A program made the translations under genes and the position numbers. The notes beneath the pieces are model-generated. The model searched no databases. It saw only the letters and a program-made list of their open reading frames with translations, and was not told where the DNA came from. A stretch of DNA of 64,000 bases from the NCBI RefSeq assembly GCF_017355785.1, contig NZ_JAFEWE010000001.1, positions 124,001 through 188,000 of the forward strand. The letters are read 5' to 3'. Origin of the DNA: Desertivirga arenae (lineage in GTDB: Bacteria; Bacteroidota; Bacteroidia; Sphingobacteriales; Sphingobacteriaceae). Every line of letters begins with the position of its first letter. Positions within the stretch are counted from its first letter, which is position 1. Shown in pieces: positions 36,151 to 44,517 of this stretch.

Positions 36151-38322
36151 CTACCTGCCCCCAGGAGGGCAGTGCTTTTTCAAAAACTCGGTGAATAACG
36201 TTGCTAAATGTTCTGTTGTCCCTGCCCCTTCAGATATGGAATGGGTTCGGTTTGGGTAAGCCATCATTTCAAACTGCTTATTGTACTTTACTAATTCGTT
36301 GATCAACAGCTCGGCATTTTGATAATGCACATTGTCATCCCCGGTACCATGAATGTAAAGAAGATTTCCTTTGAGATTTCTAGCATAAGTAAGTGGCGAA
36401 CCTTTAAGGTAAGGCGTGCTATCTTGTTTAGGATTACCCATATAGCGCTCCTGGTAAATATTATCGTAGGTAAACTGACTTGCAACAGCTGCTATAGCAA
36501 TCCCGGTTTTGTAGATCTCGGGATATTGGAACATTAAATTCAGGGTAGATGAACCGCCACCGCTCCAGCCCCAAACCGCCACGCGCGAAGAATCTATAAA
36601 AGACCATTTAAGAATTTCTTTAGCAGCCATTGCCTGGTCCCTTATATTTACAGTACCAATGCTTTTATAAATTGATTTTCGCCAGGTTCTACCTTTTGGA
36701 GCTGGAGCGCCCCGGTTTTCCAGAGATATATAGATGTAGCCATCGTTTGCCATGCTCCCCTTATAAAGTCGGTTGCGTCCAGCGCCGTACCTGTTTGTCA
36801 CGGTTTGACTGGCCGGCTCTCCATATACATAAAATAATACAGGGTACTTTTTCTTAGGGTTGAAGTCGGTCGGTTTCAACATCCACCCATCCATTTCAAC
36901 ACCCTCCGCTGTTTTAATTTTAAAAAACTCGGGGCTGGCAGCACTTGCTTCAGCAGCATTTAATTTACCAGACATGTTCTTATGATCAGCTAAGCTTACA
37001 ATTTCCTGCCCCGGTAGCGTTGATGCGTTTGAAAAACGATGTATAGCAAACTTCCCCTTGTCTGAAATCTGATAAGAATGACTACCCTTCAGTGATTGGG
37101 GAGTTACTTTTTCAGCATTACCATTGCCATCCAGCCTTGTTCTATACAAATAGCTTTCTGTAGCATTATCAGGCGAAGCCATATAGTAGATATAGCCATT
37201 AGGTTCGTCGACAAGGCTAAGTGAAATCATATCATAATCGCCCCGGGTGATCAGCTTTTCTTTCCCCTCGCGATCTACCCTATAAATATGCCTCCAACCA
37301 TCCTTCTCAGAGACCCATAAAAACTCTTTGCCTTTATTGATCCAATCCCAACCTGTAGGGTCCTCGCTCCACCTGGCTTTTACGTCAATCCACGCAGGAT
37401 CGGTTTCTGTGTATATTACTTTTGAGTTGCCCCCATTTACATCGCAAATGATAATATTACTGAGGTTTTGCTCCCGGTTTAGTTGCTGCAGGATAATCTG
37501 ATCAGAGCTGGCTGCCCATTCCATCCTCGGAATGTAGTTTTGCACAGGGTCTCCGGGTATATCCATCAGCGTTGTCTCTCCGGTGGCTATATTTACCACA
37601 GCAATTGAACATTTACTTGGATCCTCCCCGGCTTTAGGATATTCTACAGGTATGGTACGTGAATAAATGGAATCTGTAGTATTCAACATCAGGTAATTCC
37701 TGGTCTTCCCGGCATCCAGCTTCCAGAAAGCGATACTTTTACTATTATCAGACCAGCGGAAGCCATCCCTGCAGTCGAATTCCTCTTCATATACCCAGTC
37801 AAACGTTCCGTTGATGATCTTGCTACTCCCATCTTTTGTTAGAGCCGTGATTTTTCCGTTTGAAAGCTCTTCGCAATACAAATTATGGCCGGAGACGTAG
37901 GCTACTTTGGAGGCATCCGGCGAAAACTTCGCAAACATCAAAGAAGCTTCCGGCAGTGCCTTTCCGATTTGAAAAAGACGCTTCGTTTTAAGGTCCATCA
38001 CCCAATAATCTCCACGGGTCTCGTACCTCCAAACCTTGCGGGTATTGGTACTTATGAGGATCAGGGATCGATTAGCTGAGAAGGCAAAATTCTTGATTTC
38101 GAGAGGACGGCTGGTTCCAGCTGGTATCAGATCCGACTTCTTGACGATTACATTACTCACTGCACCTGAAATGTCTCTTACAATAATATTATTATCAGAA
38201 ACCTCGTAGATTCCTTTATTGTCTAGAGTCCACCGTACTGCCTGAGCAAGTAATAGATTGCTTGAAAAGAGTTGAAAAAGGAAGGCAAAGCCAATTGCCC
38301 TGTAAACTGTTAACTTCTGCAT
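36151..38322 (-). CDS. S9 family dipeptidyl peptidase IV-type peptidase
   Basis: A 723-residue exported serine peptidase. Signal peptide to about residue 26; eight-bladed propeller about 40-460 (DPPIV_N, with the DWVYEEEF double-Glu motif that anchors the free N terminus of the substrate); alpha/beta-hydrolase domain with S587 in GWSGGGS, Asp at 662/663 in GTGDDNVH and H694. The double Glu shows true dipeptidyl peptidase character, cutting after X-Pro (or X-Ala). It begins 4 bases after the POT transporter stop, so the pair is translationally close: X-Pro dipeptides released by the peptidase are natural cargo for the transporter. Confidence 0.95.
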   Translation of the reverse strand: MQKLTVYRAIGFAFLFQLFSSNLLLAQAVRWTLDNKGIYEVSDNNIIVRDISGAVSNVIVKKSDLIPAGTSRPLEIKNFAFSANRSLILISTNTRKVWRYETRGDYWVMDLKTKRLFQIGKALPEASLMFAKFSPDASKVAYVSGHNLYCEELSNGKITALTKDGSSKIINGTFDWVYEEEFDCRDGFRWSDNSKSIAFWKLDAGKTRNYLMLNTTDSIYSRTIPVEYPKAGEDPSKCSIAVVNIATGETTLMDIPGDPVQNYIPRMEWAASSDQIILQQLNREQNLSNIIICDVNGGNSKVIYTETDPAWIDVKARWSEDPTGWDWINKGKEFLWVSEKDGWRHIYRVDREGKEKLITRGDYDMISLSLVDEPNGYIYYMASPDNATESYLYRTRLDGNGNAEKVTPQSLKGSHSYQISDKGKFAIHRFSNASTLPGQEIVSLADHKNMSGKLNAAEASAASPEFFKIKTAEGVEMDGWMLKPTDFNPKKKYPVLFYVYGEPASQTVTNRYGAGRNRLYKGSMANDGYIYISLENRGAPAPKGRTWRKSIYKSIGTVNIRDQAMAAKEILKWSFIDSSRVAVWGWSGGGSSTLNLMFQYPEIYKTGIAIAAVASQFTYDNIYQERYMGNPKQDSTPYLKGSPLTYARNLKGNLLYIHGTGDDNVHYQNAELLINELVKYNKQFEMMAYPNRTHSISEGAGTTEHLATLFTEFLKKHCPPGGR

Positions 38323-38326
38323 AATT

Positions 38327-39787
38327 TTAATTCGCTACCGATAAAACTTTCTGATCATCAAGATCGGGTTCAACCTCCTGGTACGCATCCTCAGTCCGTT
38401 CTTTCAAAAATGGAGTAATGATCATAAATAACACTATAAAAACACATAGTAGCGTTATAAAAAACCAATAGTACCTTGCTCCGCTTAAATCGCCAAAAAA
38501 AGTAGTATTGGATGAAATACTACGATTCACAAGCGCGGTAAATAAATTTCCCAGGGCTGTAGTAAGTAACCAGAGGGCAATCATTGTACTTTTCATTGAT
38601 TTGGAAGCCTGGGTGTAAGCGTACTCTAAACCAGTTACAGAAACAAGCACTTCTGCTGCTGCTAATATTGCATAGGCTAATATTTGCCACCAAACGGAAG
38701 GAGCAGCTCCCTGATCGATTTTCTCCTGTAAGAAAGCTATCACCACAAATGAAAGAGCTGTCAAAACTAATCCTGCACCTATTTTTCGTAAAGGGGTGAT
38801 TCGAATACCCATATTTCGTAAAAAAGGAAACAAGGCATAATTAAATAATGGAATACAGATCAAAAGAAAAGCAGGATTGAAGGTTTGAACCTGTTCGGGT
38901 AGCAGCTCGACGCCTAGAATATGGCGGTCTAACTTAGTGGCCTGCAACACCCATTCTGATAAATTCTGATCCCATAATGCCCAAAACACAGGAATAAAAG
39001 AGAACACGATCAGCACATTGTAAACAGTCTTCACGTCTTCAACTTTCTCCGGATTAAAATTATCCTTGGCTACATCCAGCCAGTGCTGTCCCTTCCTTTT
39101 CTTTCCGAAATTAAACAGGGCATAAAAAGATATGAATACGAAATTGTTCTTATTTACACCTGATGGCGGAACTTTAACATAGTTCTTCCGGCCGAGGAAA
39201 AATACAATGGTGGCCAGCGCCATTAATATTCCCGGTACCCCAAAAGCCCAGGCTGCCCCAGCTTTAGCATATAGCATGGGAATAAATATTGTAGACAGGA
39301 CTGATCCTACATTGATGCTAAAGTAAAACCAGCCATAACTTTTAGATAGCAAGTGCCGGTTGCTCCTGTCAAATTGGTCACCTAAATTAGCGGAAACGCA
39401 TGATTTGATCCCTCCAGCTCCAATCGCGATAAGCAGAAGACCATACTGAAATTTGGTTAGATCTGTTTCAAACGAAGCCAGCATTAAATGTCCAAGACAG
39501 TATACTACCGATATATAAAGAATAACTTTATACTTTCCAAAAAACCAATCGGCCATTAGGCCTCCAATAAATGGTAAGGCATAAGCTAAGGACACAAAGA
39601 AATGAGTAGCTTCATTGGCTTTTGCTTCAGCTACAGTTTGAAGGGCAGGATTCAATGTTGGATTAAAAAACTGGGCAACCAGAAAAGTCGCCAGTATTGA
39701 TCTCATCCCATAAAAGCTAAATCTTTCGGCCCCTTCATTTGCAATAATATAAGGCACACTGGCAGGATACTTATTACTTCTTATCAT
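38327..39787 (-). CDS. POT/PTR2 family proton-dependent oligopeptide transporter
   Basis: A 486-residue inner membrane transporter of the MFS fold with about 14 hydrophobic segments. The signature NEGAERFSFYGMRSIL (the ExxER-F/Y-YG motif of proton coupling in helix 1) lies near residues 17-32, and the second PTR2 signature appears as FYFSINVGSVLSTIFIP near residues 150-170. It imports di- and tripeptides with protons. It heads the minus-strand run POT-S9-M1-DUF5695, whose gaps are only 4-16 bases, a clear operon. Confidence 0.95.
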   Translation of the reverse strand: MIRSNKYPASVPYIIANEGAERFSFYGMRSILATFLVAQFFNPTLNPALQTVAEAKANEATHFFVSLAYALPFIGGLMADWFFGKYKVILYISVVYCLGHLMLASFETDLTKFQYGLLLIAIGAGGIKSCVSANLGDQFDRSNRHLLSKSYGWFYFSINVGSVLSTIFIPMLYAKAGAAWAFGVPGILMALATIVFFLGRKNYVKVPPSGVNKNNFVFISFYALFNFGKKRKGQHWLDVAKDNFNPEKVEDVKTVYNVLIVFSFIPVFWALWDQNLSEWVLQATKLDRHILGVELLPEQVQTFNPAFLLICIPLFNYALFPFLRNMGIRITPLRKIGAGLVLTALSFVVIAFLQEKIDQGAAPSVWWQILAYAILAAAEVLVSVTGLEYAYTQASKSMKSTMIALWLLTTALGNLFTALVNRSISSNTTFFGDLSGARYYWFFITLLCVFIVLFMIITPFLKERTEDAYQEVEPDLDDQKVLSVAN

Positions 39788-39812
39788 ATTTCAACAGGTG
39801 TAAAAATCGAGT

Positions 39813-39829
39813 AAAAACGAGTCGTTTTT
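39813..39829. promoter_or_regulatory. 17-base palindrome upstream of the POT gene
   Basis: A perfect inverted repeat of 8 bases around a single G (AAAAACGA / TCGTTTTT), 26 bases upstream of the POT start codon. It could be an operator or a leader hairpin. Confidence 0.35.
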
Positions 39830-39832
39830 TAG

Positions 39833-39862
39833 CCAGATATTTACTTTTTCAAACCAGATATT
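39833..39862. promoter_or_regulatory. Tandem CCAGATATT elements upstream of the POT operon
   Basis: Two copies of CCAGATATT begin at 39833 and 39854, exactly 21 bases (two helical turns) apart, 46-75 bases upstream of the POT start. A third copy is at 40211 before the divergent aminopeptidase gene. The spacing suggests a dimeric activator site; the factor is unknown. Confidence 0.4.
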
Positions 39863-40155
39863 AACATCACAGAAACTTAGGGCAATAATTTAGAACAAAA
39901 ACGAATGATTCATCCAAAAAACGAACACTAAACCTCGCAAAATATTAAAATAATAAAAAAACTGCGTAAAATCATTCAGCAGTAGGCTACATTCCTTCAA
40001 TCCGATTAAAAATACTTTAACAAATCGCAAAAAAGAAAAAAGAAACACAAGAACGACACCCTTCATTCTCGAATCACTTGTTGCCTAATAAATTAAAATC
40101 AGATGCTGCTTAGAGGAAAATGGTTAGTTATCCTTAGTTTACAATCAATTAATAA

Positions 40156-40202
40156 AGCGAATATCTTATTAAAAAGACTGAGATGATTAGCAAATATTCG
40201 CT
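40156..40202. promoter_or_regulatory. 9-bp inverted repeat upstream of aminopeptidase P
   Basis: AGCGAATAT (40156-40164) is the reverse complement of ATATTCGCT (40194-40202), separated by 29 bases and centred about 117 bases before the gene start. Confidence 0.3.
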
Positions 40203-40210
40203 CTATTATA

Positions 40211-40219
40211 CCAGATATT
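40211..40219. promoter_or_regulatory. Third CCAGATATT element, before aminopeptidase P
   Basis: A single copy of the same 9-mer seen twice before the POT gene, about 78 bases upstream of the ATG at 40297. Its presence on both sides of the divergent region suggests shared control of transporter and peptidase genes. Confidence 0.35.
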
Positions 40220-40296
40220 AGCCTCTTTAATCTAATACTTCTACCAATTCTGCTTTTTAATTACTTTCAATCTTTCAATTCTAATTGAGCCATCAA

Positions 40297-41694
40297 ATGT
40301 TTGAAACTGAAGTTTATTTATCAAGGAGAGGAAAATTAAAGCAAAGAGTACAAAAGGGACTATTACTATTTCTTGGTAACGAGGAAAGTCCTATGAATTA
40401 TGAGGCTAACACCTATCATTTTCGCCAGGATAGCAGCTTTTTATACTATTTTGGAATTAGTGCGCCAGGCCTTGCAGCAATTATAGATCTGGATCAGAAT
40501 ACGGAGATGATGTTTGGAAACGAAATGAACATTGACGACCTGGTATGGACAGGACAGTTGGAGACCTTGGAAGAGAAGTGTCTGAAGGCGGGAGTAAAAG
40601 GAGCTTACCCGGCTTATAAGCTCGCTGAAGTTATCAAACATGCGAAGGACCAAGACAGACCGGTTCACTTCCTACCACCCTATAGGGCAGAAAATAAGAT
40701 AAAGCTGCAGCAGCTTCTGGCGCTGGATTTAAATAAGATTAAAGAGTCGGCTTCTGTCGAGTTCATAAAAGCCGTAGTAGAACAAAGGTCAGTCAAAGGT
40801 GCCGAAGAAGTAGAGGAAATTGAAAAAGCAGTAAATACATCAGTCAAGATGCATAAGCTGGCCATGTTAAATACCAAACCAGGTTCCACTGAATCTGAAG
40901 TTGCTGCCATGATCCATGAGGCTGCGCTGAAGGACGGCGGGAATCTGGCTTATCCTATTATCCTTACCAAGAACGGGCATATCCTCCATAATTACAATAG
41001 GATCCACACTCTTACTGACGGAGACCTTGTACTTAACGATTCCGGAGCTGAAACCGCAATGGGATATTGTGGAGATCTTACCCGAACTTTTCCGGCTGGG
41101 AAAAAGTTCAGCGAGCGGCAAAAAGAGATCTATAAAATTGTACTTGATTCACTGAGATCAGCATCAGAGGCACTTAAGCCAAACACAAGATATTTGGATG
41201 TTCATTTTACTGCCTGCAAAAAACTCACAGAGGGACTAAAAGATCTGGGCTTAATGAAAGGAGATCCGGATGAGGCAGTAGCTGCAGGAGCTCACGCTAT
41301 GTTTTTCCAATGTGGAACGGGGCACATGATGGGCATGGACGTTCACGATATGGAAGACCTGGGAGAAGAGTATGTAGGCTACAACGATTCCGTAAAAAAA
41401 GAAACTGAACTATTTGGTCTTAAATCACTGCGATTAGGTAAAGAACTACAACCTGGATTTGTGTTAACCGTGGAACCAGGTATTTACTTCAATCCTTATC
41501 TTATTGATCTTTGGAAGGCAGAGAAGAAACACAGGGAATATATCAACTATGAGCTTCTGGAAGAATATCGTCACTTCGGTGGAATTCGCATCGAAGACAA
41601 TTTTTTAATTACCAATGATGGTGCAAAAGTATTGGGACAACCCTTGCAGAAAACTATATCCGAAATTGAAGCAATGAGGGCAATTGCCTTTTAA
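40297..41694 (+). CDS. Aminopeptidase P-type M24 peptidase (short form)
   Basis: A 465-residue cytoplasmic metallopeptidase. The frame can start at TTG 40285, but the ATG at 40297 is preferred. Residues 1-165 are the creatinase/aminopeptidase P N-terminal domain; the rest is the pita-bread catalytic domain with metal ligands visible as two Asp (LNDSGAETAMGYCGDLTRT), His in GTGHMMGMDVHD, and Glu in VEPGIYF and GIRIEDN. Members cleave the N-terminal residue before Pro. Together with the DPP-IV and POT genes read divergently next door, it would break X-Pro peptides after import. Confidence 0.93.
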   Translation: MFETEVYLSRRGKLKQRVQKGLLLFLGNEESPMNYEANTYHFRQDSSFLYYFGISAPGLAAIIDLDQNTEMMFGNEMNIDDLVWTGQLETLEEKCLKAGVKGAYPAYKLAEVIKHAKDQDRPVHFLPPYRAENKIKLQQLLALDLNKIKESASVEFIKAVVEQRSVKGAEEVEEIEKAVNTSVKMHKLAMLNTKPGSTESEVAAMIHEAALKDGGNLAYPIILTKNGHILHNYNRIHTLTDGDLVLNDSGAETAMGYCGDLTRTFPAGKKFSERQKEIYKIVLDSLRSASEALKPNTRYLDVHFTACKKLTEGLKDLGLMKGDPDEAVAAGAHAMFFQCGTGHMMGMDVHDMEDLGEEYVGYNDSVKKETELFGLKSLRLGKELQPGFVLTVEPGIYFNPYLIDLWKAEKKHREYINYELLEEYRHFGGIRIEDNFLITNDGAKVLGQPLQKTISEIEAMRAIAF

Positions 41695-41716
41695 ATAATC
41701 TTTAAACTATCTAGCT

Positions 41717-41893
41717 ATGTCTGTATTCCAATTAATCTCCGTCATCCCTGTCCTGTTCTTTTTAATAATTGCAGTACTAATTATTGTGATATTCAAATTT
41801 ATAAAACATACTACCCAGCGAAATCTGGATATAAAACAACAGCAGAATGAACTGTTAAAGGACTTGATTCATTATTTAAAACAGTCAAAATAA
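41717..41893 (+). CDS. Small single-pass membrane protein, 58 residues
   Basis: An ATG-started frame 22 bases after the aminopeptidase P stop encodes one strong N-terminal transmembrane helix (about residues 5-28, VIPVLFFLIIAVLIIVIF) followed by a basic and amphipathic cytoplasmic helix (QQQNELLKDLIHYLK). A perfect terminator lies 10 bases after its stop, which supports it being the last gene of the transcript. Function unknown. Confidence 0.65.
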   Translation: MSVFQLISVIPVLFFLIIAVLIIVIFKFIKHTTQRNLDIKQQQNELLKDLIHYLKQSK

Positions 41894-41902
41894 AGAGCAA
41901 CA

Positions 41903-41926
41903 AAGGGGCTTTTCGCCCCTTCTCGA
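41903..41926 (+). terminator. Rho-independent terminator
   Basis: A perfect 7-bp GC-rich stem (41903-41909 with 41915-41921) with a T-rich 5-base loop follows the small membrane protein gene. The minus-strand S9 gene ends 15 bases further on, so it may serve both. Confidence 0.8.
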
Positions 41927-41940
41927 TCATCATTTAAAAT

Positions 41941-44241
41941 CTATCTTCCTGAGACAGATAGTTCTTTACTTTCATCCCTGTTTGGTATATCTACATGATG
42001 CAGGTGCTTAAGAAAGAAGTCCCTTTTTCTTCTTCTACCATAAGTGCCACCATCGCTGTGCCCCATCCCGGGGATCATCAGAAAGTCGAAATCTTTATTC
42101 GCTTTAATCAGCGCGTCGGCAAACCGGTAAGTAGACTCGGGAGGAACGTTCTCGTCGACCTCACCAACAATCAGCATTAGATCTCCCCGTAACTTTTGAG
42201 CGTTGCTTATATTCGACTGCTGATCATAATGAGGCCCAACCGGATACCCCATCCATTGTTCATTCCACCATTGCTTATCAATGCGATTATCGTGACAACC
42301 GCAGGAAGCTACAGCGGCTTTATAAAAATCAGATTGGAACAATAATGCACCAGCTGCATTTTGACCGCCAGCGGAGGTGCCATAGGCCCCTACCCTGCTA
42401 ATATCAGCCTGAGGATATTTGGCCGCCAATGCTTTCATCCATAAAATGCGATCAGGAAAACCAGCATCAGCTAAATTCTTCCAGCAAACATCATGAAATG
42501 CCTTCGACCGGTTCGCCGTACCCATGCCATCTATTTGAACAACGATGAAGCCTGCATCCGCCAGGCTCTGCATCTCGCTATAGGCAGAATAATCTTTTCG
42601 TACGTAAGAATCCTGGGGACCGGCATATATATTTTCAATAACAGGATATGTTTTATCAGGATCAAAGCTAGTTGGGAAACAAGCGATACCATAAATTTCT
42701 GTCTTACTATCCCTTCCTTTTGCGGAGAAAGGAACCGGAGCTTTTACACCAAGTTTTTCCAGATCTCTAAGATCAGCAGTTTCAAGCCGCATAATTACCC
42801 TGCCGTCAGATGTCCTCTTTAATTCTGTAACAGGGGCAACGTTTATTAGCGAATAGGTATCAATAAAGTATTTTCTATCAGGAGAATATCTAACCAAATG
42901 CGTCCCCTTTTCCGGTGTAAGATTTATCAGATTCTTCCCATCAAAGCCGATCCTGTAGTAATGAATAAGGTAAGGATCCTCATCAGGGTTCATTCCACTT
43001 GCCCTGAACCAAATTTCCCGCTTTTTAGCATCAACGCTGTCTATACCACGTACAACCCAGTTCCCTCGGGTTATCTGCTGCTTTTGTTTACCTGTGCGCT
43101 CATCGATCAGGTAAATATGACGCCAGCCATCTTTCTCGCTTATCCAAACAATTTCCGCGGTCTTAGGTAGATAATGTGTGTAAATCCGCTGCTCATAAAT
43201 AAACGTAGGAGTTTGTTCATCAATAATATTCCTGCTTTTCCCGGTAAGAGCATCCACTTCTATCACTCGGAAGCGCTGATGTCCGCGGTCAACTTTCTCA
43301 TAAGTAAAATAACGGCTACTCGCATTGCGCCAATGTAATTCTGGTGCACCGAAAAAATCTATCTTCTCAACCGAAGGCTTAATATGCGACCTGGTTTCCG
43401 GACTGAATAAATTCATTTCATAGCTGGTAAACTCGTCGCCAGGCTGCGCATAAGGCCTGGATTTTAATTGCGCACGTGTGGTACCCGATACTGAGCTTAG
43501 AAGTAAGTGCACCTCCTTCTCCTTCCGTTCATCTACCTTCCATGCTACGATAGTTTTTCCATCAGGAGCCCAACTTAAGGCATCATAAGGGATTGCGGCA
43601 GTTCCATCGGTACTTAACTGCTTTACCTCTGTTCCATTTTTTTCCTTCAAAAATACATTTCCGTCCTTTACAAGAGCAACCCATTTCTGATCGGCAGAGA
43701 CAGAATCCCTTTTAGGGTCTTCCCATCTTGGCCGGGAATACTGCAAGGGCCTGCTGTCTTTATAGCGCTCCCCGCCGGGTAGCTTTGCTTCCACGAACGA
43801 GTAATCAGTAAGATCTATCAGATACCACTTTCCCTTATTTTTTAATTGAAGATTGCTCCCACCTTCCAGAAAATACATCTCATCAATATTCAGCCGATCC
43901 TGCAACACTCTCTTACCTTCAAGCTCGGAAAGTACTTTTGCAATTTTACCTGCATCAAATGCTTCACGTTTAATACCTCTGCCCGGATCTACATAAATAT
44001 ATTCTTGTTTATCACCTGCCAGCCTGTTAACATACCAGAAAGAGTATCCATCAGGATTCCAGTTTGCACTAACTGTTGTTTTGTATACTGATTTTCTTGC
44101 CGTAGAATCAAGCATCTCAGCCCGGCGAAAAGCAATTTTTAAATACTCCCGGGAAGGAACGAACGGAGCAGGTTTTGTTTGAGCCACAGCCTGATTAACC
44201 AAAAAGGCCAATAAAAATGCATTTCGTTTTGTAAGAAACAT
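41941..44241 (-). CDS. S9 family peptidase, second DPP-IV-like protein
   Basis: A 766-residue exported serine peptidase with signal peptide ending VAQ near residue 21. The N-terminal propeller carries DPPIV_N features (WVSEKDGWRHIYLID is shared with the other S9 protein), and the catalytic triad is S623 in YGTSAGGQ, D696 in GEVDENVPP and H728 in GMGHSDGG. The double-Glu loop of true DPP-IV is not evident, so its cleavage preference may differ. The final 25 residues are charged and low in complexity. It is divergent from the aminopeptidase P gene at 44.5 kb. Confidence 0.92.
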   Translation of the reverse strand: MFLTKRNAFLLAFLVNQAVAQTKPAPFVPSREYLKIAFRRAEMLDSTARKSVYKTTVSANWNPDGYSFWYVNRLAGDKQEYIYVDPGRGIKREAFDAGKIAKVLSELEGKRVLQDRLNIDEMYFLEGGSNLQLKNKGKWYLIDLTDYSFVEAKLPGGERYKDSRPLQYSRPRWEDPKRDSVSADQKWVALVKDGNVFLKEKNGTEVKQLSTDGTAAIPYDALSWAPDGKTIVAWKVDERKEKEVHLLLSSVSGTTRAQLKSRPYAQPGDEFTSYEMNLFSPETRSHIKPSVEKIDFFGAPELHWRNASSRYFTYEKVDRGHQRFRVIEVDALTGKSRNIIDEQTPTFIYEQRIYTHYLPKTAEIVWISEKDGWRHIYLIDERTGKQKQQITRGNWVVRGIDSVDAKKREIWFRASGMNPDEDPYLIHYYRIGFDGKNLINLTPEKGTHLVRYSPDRKYFIDTYSLINVAPVTELKRTSDGRVIMRLETADLRDLEKLGVKAPVPFSAKGRDSKTEIYGIACFPTSFDPDKTYPVIENIYAGPQDSYVRKDYSAYSEMQSLADAGFIVVQIDGMGTANRSKAFHDVCWKNLADAGFPDRILWMKALAAKYPQADISRVGAYGTSAGGQNAAGALLFQSDFYKAAVASCGCHDNRIDKQWWNEQWMGYPVGPHYDQQSNISNAQKLRGDLMLIVGEVDENVPPESTYRFADALIKANKDFDFLMIPGMGHSDGGTYGRRRKRDFFLKHLHHVDIPNRDESKELSVSGR

Positions 44242-44257
44242 AAGGAAAATCTATTTG

Positions 44258-44271
44258 CTAAATATATTTAG
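44258..44271. promoter_or_regulatory. 14-bp perfect palindrome near the S9 start
   Basis: CTAAATATATTTAG lies 17 bases upstream of the S9 ATG in the divergent S9/aminopeptidase P gap, a reasonable place for an operator. AT-rich palindromes can arise by chance. Confidence 0.3.
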
Positions 44272-44517
44272 TAATCGCATCTCAGCTTTTTCGTATTTTA
44301 TCAAAAACCTACCAGGAATTAACTTGAATCAGGAATTTTCCGACATTCGCCCAGGGGATTAGCATTGACAGAGTCAGGAGAATCTTTTGGATTGATGCCG
44401 GGGCGCAATGTTTTTACACGATACGGGGATTACAAAATCAAACTACTACAAGTTAAAATCCGGTTAGATTGGAGAAGATGGGAAGTTATTTTAGTGCTTG
44501 TATAAACTTAGTCATTC

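Larger units (their letters stand above)
39788..40296. other. Divergent intergenic region POT operon / aminopeptidase P
   Basis: About 500 AT-rich bases with no credible gene. It holds three copies of CCAGATATT, a 17-base palindrome, and a 9-bp inverted repeat, described separately. It must contain the promoters of both divergent units, although no perfect TAnnTTTG box was found. Confidence 0.6.
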
